Below, one piece after another: positions 5,734 to 8,089 of a stretch of DNA of 8,089 nucleotides. Origin of the DNA: Bacteroidales bacterium (GTDB taxonomy: Bacteria > Bacteroidota > Bacteroidia > Bacteroidales > UBA1715); assembly GCA_017618935.1 (NCBI GenBank), contig JAFZTG010000208.1, positions 1 to 8,089 on the forward strand. The letters run 5' to 3'. The position numbers and the translations under genes were made by a program. The notes under the pieces were generated by a model. It saw only the letters and a program-made list of their open reading frames with translations. It was not told where the DNA came from and did no database searches. The stretch's first letter is position 1. Every line of letters begins with the position of its first letter.

Positions 5734-7002
5734 ATGACGTTACAAAGATCTGACATAGAAATAATGGCGCCAGTTGGCTCGTATGAGTCGCTTATGGCTG
5801 CTATTCAGGCTGGTGCAAATTCGGTGTATTTCGGCATTGAGATGCTGAATATGCGTGCTCGTTCGTCGAACAATTTCACCACCGAGGACTTAGCTAACAT
5901 TGTGAAAATCTGCAATGAACACGGCATAAAATCCTATCTTACCGTGAACACAATCATTTACGACAAGGACATGGCGACCTTGCACAAGGTGATGCAAGCG
6001 GCAAAGGATAACAAAGTTACGGCTATCATAGCGTGTGATATTGCCGCCATTCAATGTGCCATGGAATATGGCGTGGAAGTGCATATTTCCACGCAACTGA
6101 ATATTTCGAACACGCAGGCGGTGAAATTTTTCTCGCAATATGCCGACGTGGTTGTACTTGCCCGCGAACTGAATCTTATGCAGGTAAAAGAGATTTACAA
6201 TGCGATTCAAAAAGAACACATTTGCGGTCCGAAAGGCGAATTGGTGAAACTCGAAATGTTCTGCCACGGGGCTCTTTGTCAGGCGATTTCGGGGAAATGC
6301 TATCTGAGTCTGCACGAGAATAATTATTCGGCAAACAAGGGTGCATGTCTGCAAACGTGCCGCAAGGCATACATTGTCACGGAAAAGGAGACGGGCAACG
6401 AGTTGGAGATTGACAATGAATATATTATGTCGCCCAAAGATTTGTGCACTATAGGTTTTCTTGACGAACTTGTAGAAGCAGGCGTTCGTGTGATGAAAAT
6501 TGAAGGTCGCGCCCGTAGTGCCGAATACGTGAAAACCGTGGTGGAATGCTACAATCAGGCAGTTGAAGAAATAGTCAACGGTACCTACAATGATAATAAA
6601 GACGCAAAAGTTGCAGCTTGGAAAGAACGTTTGTCACGCGTTTTCAACCGTGGATTCTGGAACGGCTATTATTTAGGGCAAAGATTAGGTGAATGGAGTC
6701 GTCACTATGGCAGCAGCGCCACGAAGACGAAAATTGCCATTGGAAAATGTACCAATTACTTCACGAATTTGAATGTGGCAGAGTTTCTTATGCAGTCGGA
6801 CGAACTTAATCAGGGTGACGAGATTTTGATTACCGGTCCCACAACTGGCGTGATAGAAATGACTGCTGACGATATTCGTGTTGATTTGAAAACAGTGGAA
6901 AAAACAGTCAAAGGTGAGTTGTTTTCAATGAAAACGCCAGAAAAGATTCGTCGTGGCGATAAACTGTTCAAAGTTGTTGACTCAGAATCAATTAAGAAGT
7001 AA
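5734..7002 (+). CDS. Peptidase U32-family protein, TrhP/UbiU-like (probable Fe-S RNA hydroxylation enzyme)
   Basis: This 422-residue cytoplasmic protein belongs to the family annotated as U32 peptidases or collagenases. The best-studied E. coli members act in hydroxylation instead: TrhP (YegQ) for tRNA wobble uridine, RlhA for 23S rRNA and UbiU/UbiV for ubiquinone. The N-terminal half is a barrel-like domain starting IEIMAPVGSYESL. The U32 signature EMFCHGALCQAISGKCYLS is at 174-192. Cysteines C182, C189, C205 and C238 have spacings (7, 16, 33) close to the UbiU 4Fe-4S ligands, and C177 and C209 are extra. The KIEGRARSAEYV stretch (255-266) is also typical. Residues 330-418 form a small C-terminal beta domain, as in TrhP. 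The frame is open from 5614, but I chose the ATG at 5734: MTLQRSDIEIMAPVGSYES matches how the family begins, and the -7 box at 5710-5717 lies inside the extension. TrhP-like is the best guess; RlhA-like remains possible. The flippase gene follows after 40 bases. Confidence 0.9.
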   Translation: MTLQRSDIEIMAPVGSYESLMAAIQAGANSVYFGIEMLNMRARSSNNFTTEDLANIVKICNEHGIKSYLTVNTIIYDKDMATLHKVMQAAKDNKVTAIIACDIAAIQCAMEYGVEVHISTQLNISNTQAVKFFSQYADVVVLARELNLMQVKEIYNAIQKEHICGPKGELVKLEMFCHGALCQAISGKCYLSLHENNYSANKGACLQTCRKAYIVTEKETGNELEIDNEYIMSPKDLCTIGFLDELVEAGVRVMKIEGRARSAEYVKTVVECYNQAVEEIVNGTYNDNKDAKVAAWKERLSRVFNRGFWNGYYLGQRLGEWSRHYGSSATKTKIAIGKCTNYFTNLNVAEFLMQSDELNQGDEILITGPTTGVIEMTADDIRVDLKTVEKTVKGELFSMKTPEKIRRGDKLFKVVDSESIKK

Positions 7003-7022
7003 GAATTAAAAATTAAGAATTG
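7003..7022. repeat. AT-rich low-complexity spacer
   Basis: After the U32 stop the sequence GAATTAAAAATTAAGAATTG repeats AATTAA/AAGAATT-like units; the same AATTAAGAA word also occurs at the end of the U32 gene (6990-6998). There is no stem with a T run, so no terminator is seen between U32 and the flippase gene. Confidence 0.4.
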
Positions 7023-7042
7023 TCAAAGTCACCTTCATAAAA

Positions 7043-8089
7043 ATGAGTATTTGGCAGAAAATAAAAGAATTTACTTCGTCCGAAATGACAAAAAATTCGG
7101 CTAAGTTGTTGTCTGCCAGTGTGATTGTACAAATTATAGGTTTGCTCATTTATCCTATTTTAACTCGATTGTATAGTCCCGAAAACTTTGGAATGATAAA
7201 TTTGTTTCTCAGTATTTCGGGTGTGCTTACAATTCTTTCTACTGCCGAGTTACAGTATTCTATTGTTTTACCAAAGTCGGAAGAACGTGCCGTGGCATGC
7301 TTTCACGTCGGTTTCTTTAGTGCGTGCGCGTTTTTTGTGCTATTGCTCTGCACGATTCCGTTTTCCGAAAGCATAGCACAACTTTTCAACGCGCCCGATT
7401 TGGCCAGTTGGTATTGGGGAATACCTATTTTCGTATTTCTTTCATCGTTGTGGATATTGCTAAACTATTGGTACACAAGAGAAAAACAATTCGGTGCAAT
7501 AAGCAAATACCAAATTACCCAATGTGTGGCAAACGCAGGGGCAAAATGTGGTTTCGGCTTTGCAGGATTCTTGAACGGAGGTTTGATTTTTTCTGCCTTG
7601 CTGTCGCCATTTATTGCATTGTGTTTTAGCATTACGAATATAAGTAAAGAATTTATAAAACCGCTATTCGCTAACAAAAAAGAAGAGAATTTCAATGCAT
7701 TACGGGAGTATGCAAATTTCCCGAAATACTCGTTGCCACGGGCGATTATAAATTACGTCAGTTGTAATTTGCTGATATTGTTGTTAACTCCCGTGTTCGG
7801 TCTTACCGACATAGGATTTTTGGGAATGGCGCTTACACTTGCGTTTCGGCCAATCAATATGATTTCGGAATCATTGTACAAAGTTTTTTATCAGAAAACG
7901 GCGGAACACGTTCAGAACAATGAGCACATTATAGATTTTTTCAAAAAATATTTCTTGGTTATCTTGCTGTGTGTCGTCCCGTTACTTGCCATTATCGGGT
8001 TCTTTATCAACGAAATCATTGTATTTTTATTAGGTTCAACGTGGAGCGAAACAGCCGATATTATTCTGTATATGATGCCGTGGCTTGTA
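7043..8089 (+). CDS. Oligosaccharide/O-antigen flippase, Wzx-like (3' partial)
   Basis: The frame is open from ATG 7043 to the window end: 349 codons with no stop, so the C-terminal part is missing. The protein is strongly hydrophobic with at least eight likely membrane helices, for example around residues 21-40, 50-68, 88-105, 125-145, 180-200, 236-252 and 311-332. The opening (SEMTKNSAKLLSASVIVQIIGLLIYPILTRLYSPENFG) and the segment STAELQYSIVLPKSEERA are typical of the polysaccharide transport family within the MOP flippase superfamily (COG2244). Such proteins flip undecaprenyl-linked sugar repeat units across the inner membrane for O-antigen or capsule assembly. The gene starts 40 bases after the U32 stop with no clear promoter between, so read-through from that gene is likely. 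No glycosyltransferase is visible in the window, so whether it opens a polysaccharide cluster cannot be decided here. Confidence 0.88.
   Translation, partial: MSIWQKIKEFTSSEMTKNSAKLLSASVIVQIIGLLIYPILTRLYSPENFGMINLFLSISGVLTILSTAELQYSIVLPKSEERAVACFHVGFFSACAFFVLLLCTIPFSESIAQLFNAPDLASWYWGIPIFVFLSSLWILLNYWYTREKQFGAISKYQITQCVANAGAKCGFGFAGFLNGGLIFSALLSPFIALCFSITNISKEFIKPLFANKKEENFNALREYANFPKYSLPRAIINYVSCNLLILLLTPVFGLTDIGFLGMALTLAFRPINMISESLYKVFYQKTAEHVQNNEHIIDFFKKYFLVILLCVVPLLAIIGFFINEIIVFLLGSTWSETADIILYMMPWLV

Noticed and set aside
5890..6354. A 154-codon open frame on the - strand
   Set aside because: It is antisense to the U32 gene across its conserved signature. The product is rich in His, Phe and Arg, as expected from reversed coding sequence.
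7287..7297. GTGCCGTGGCA, also present at 4297-4307 next to the frr hairpin
   Set aside because: Inside the flippase gene these bases encode ordinary residues (RAVA) and lack the hairpin partner. An 11-base match is best taken as coincidence.

Overview
The window looks like chromosomal DNA from an anaerobic or facultatively anaerobic member of the Bacteroidales (Bacteroidota). The grounds are the style of the proteins (TonB, ThrA, the U32 protein, the hemerythrin/LuxR pair), A-rich translation starts with little use of Shine-Dalgarno sites, and several copies of the Bacteroidota -7 promoter box TAnnTTTG. The exact genus cannot be read from the sequence. Nothing here looks like a prophage, insertion sequence, CRISPR array or RNA gene.

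Layout from left to right. Bases 1-276 hold the C-terminal end of the ferrous iron transporter FeoB (+), closed by a strong hairpin terminator. Next comes a translationally coupled + strand pair: a hemerythrin-domain protein (347-1009) with a complete set of putative di-iron ligands, and a LuxR-type DNA-binding protein (1009-1602) whose receiver-like half lacks the phosphorylatable Asp. Converging on it from the right is thrA (-, 1644-4094), the bifunctional aspartokinase I/homoserine dehydrogenase I. A 218-base intergenic region (4104-4321) carries the thrA promoter, an inverted repeat, and two hairpins that end the next minus-strand unit. That unit is a TonB-family energy transducer gene followed five bases later by frr (ribosome recycling factor). 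A divergent region with a 10-bp palindrome (5584-5733) separates it from the + strand unit, which holds a U32-family Fe-S protein of the TrhP/UbiU type (5734-7002) and the first 349 residues of a polysaccharide flippase that runs off the window (7043-8089).

How they work together. FeoB imports Fe(II). The hemerythrin protein next to it would bind iron and respond to O2, NO or oxidative stress, and the coupled LuxR protein is a plausible output for that signal. This is the most interesting part of the window, but the link between the two proteins is inferred from gene arrangement only. ThrA, Frr and the U32 protein are housekeeping functions (threonine/methionine/lysine branch, ribosome recycling, RNA modification). 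The flippase may open a surface-polysaccharide locus to the right.

Three start sites are placed downstream of the longest reading frame: TonB at 5583, U32 at 5734 and ThrA at 4094. The choices rest on family N-termini and on promoter positions.
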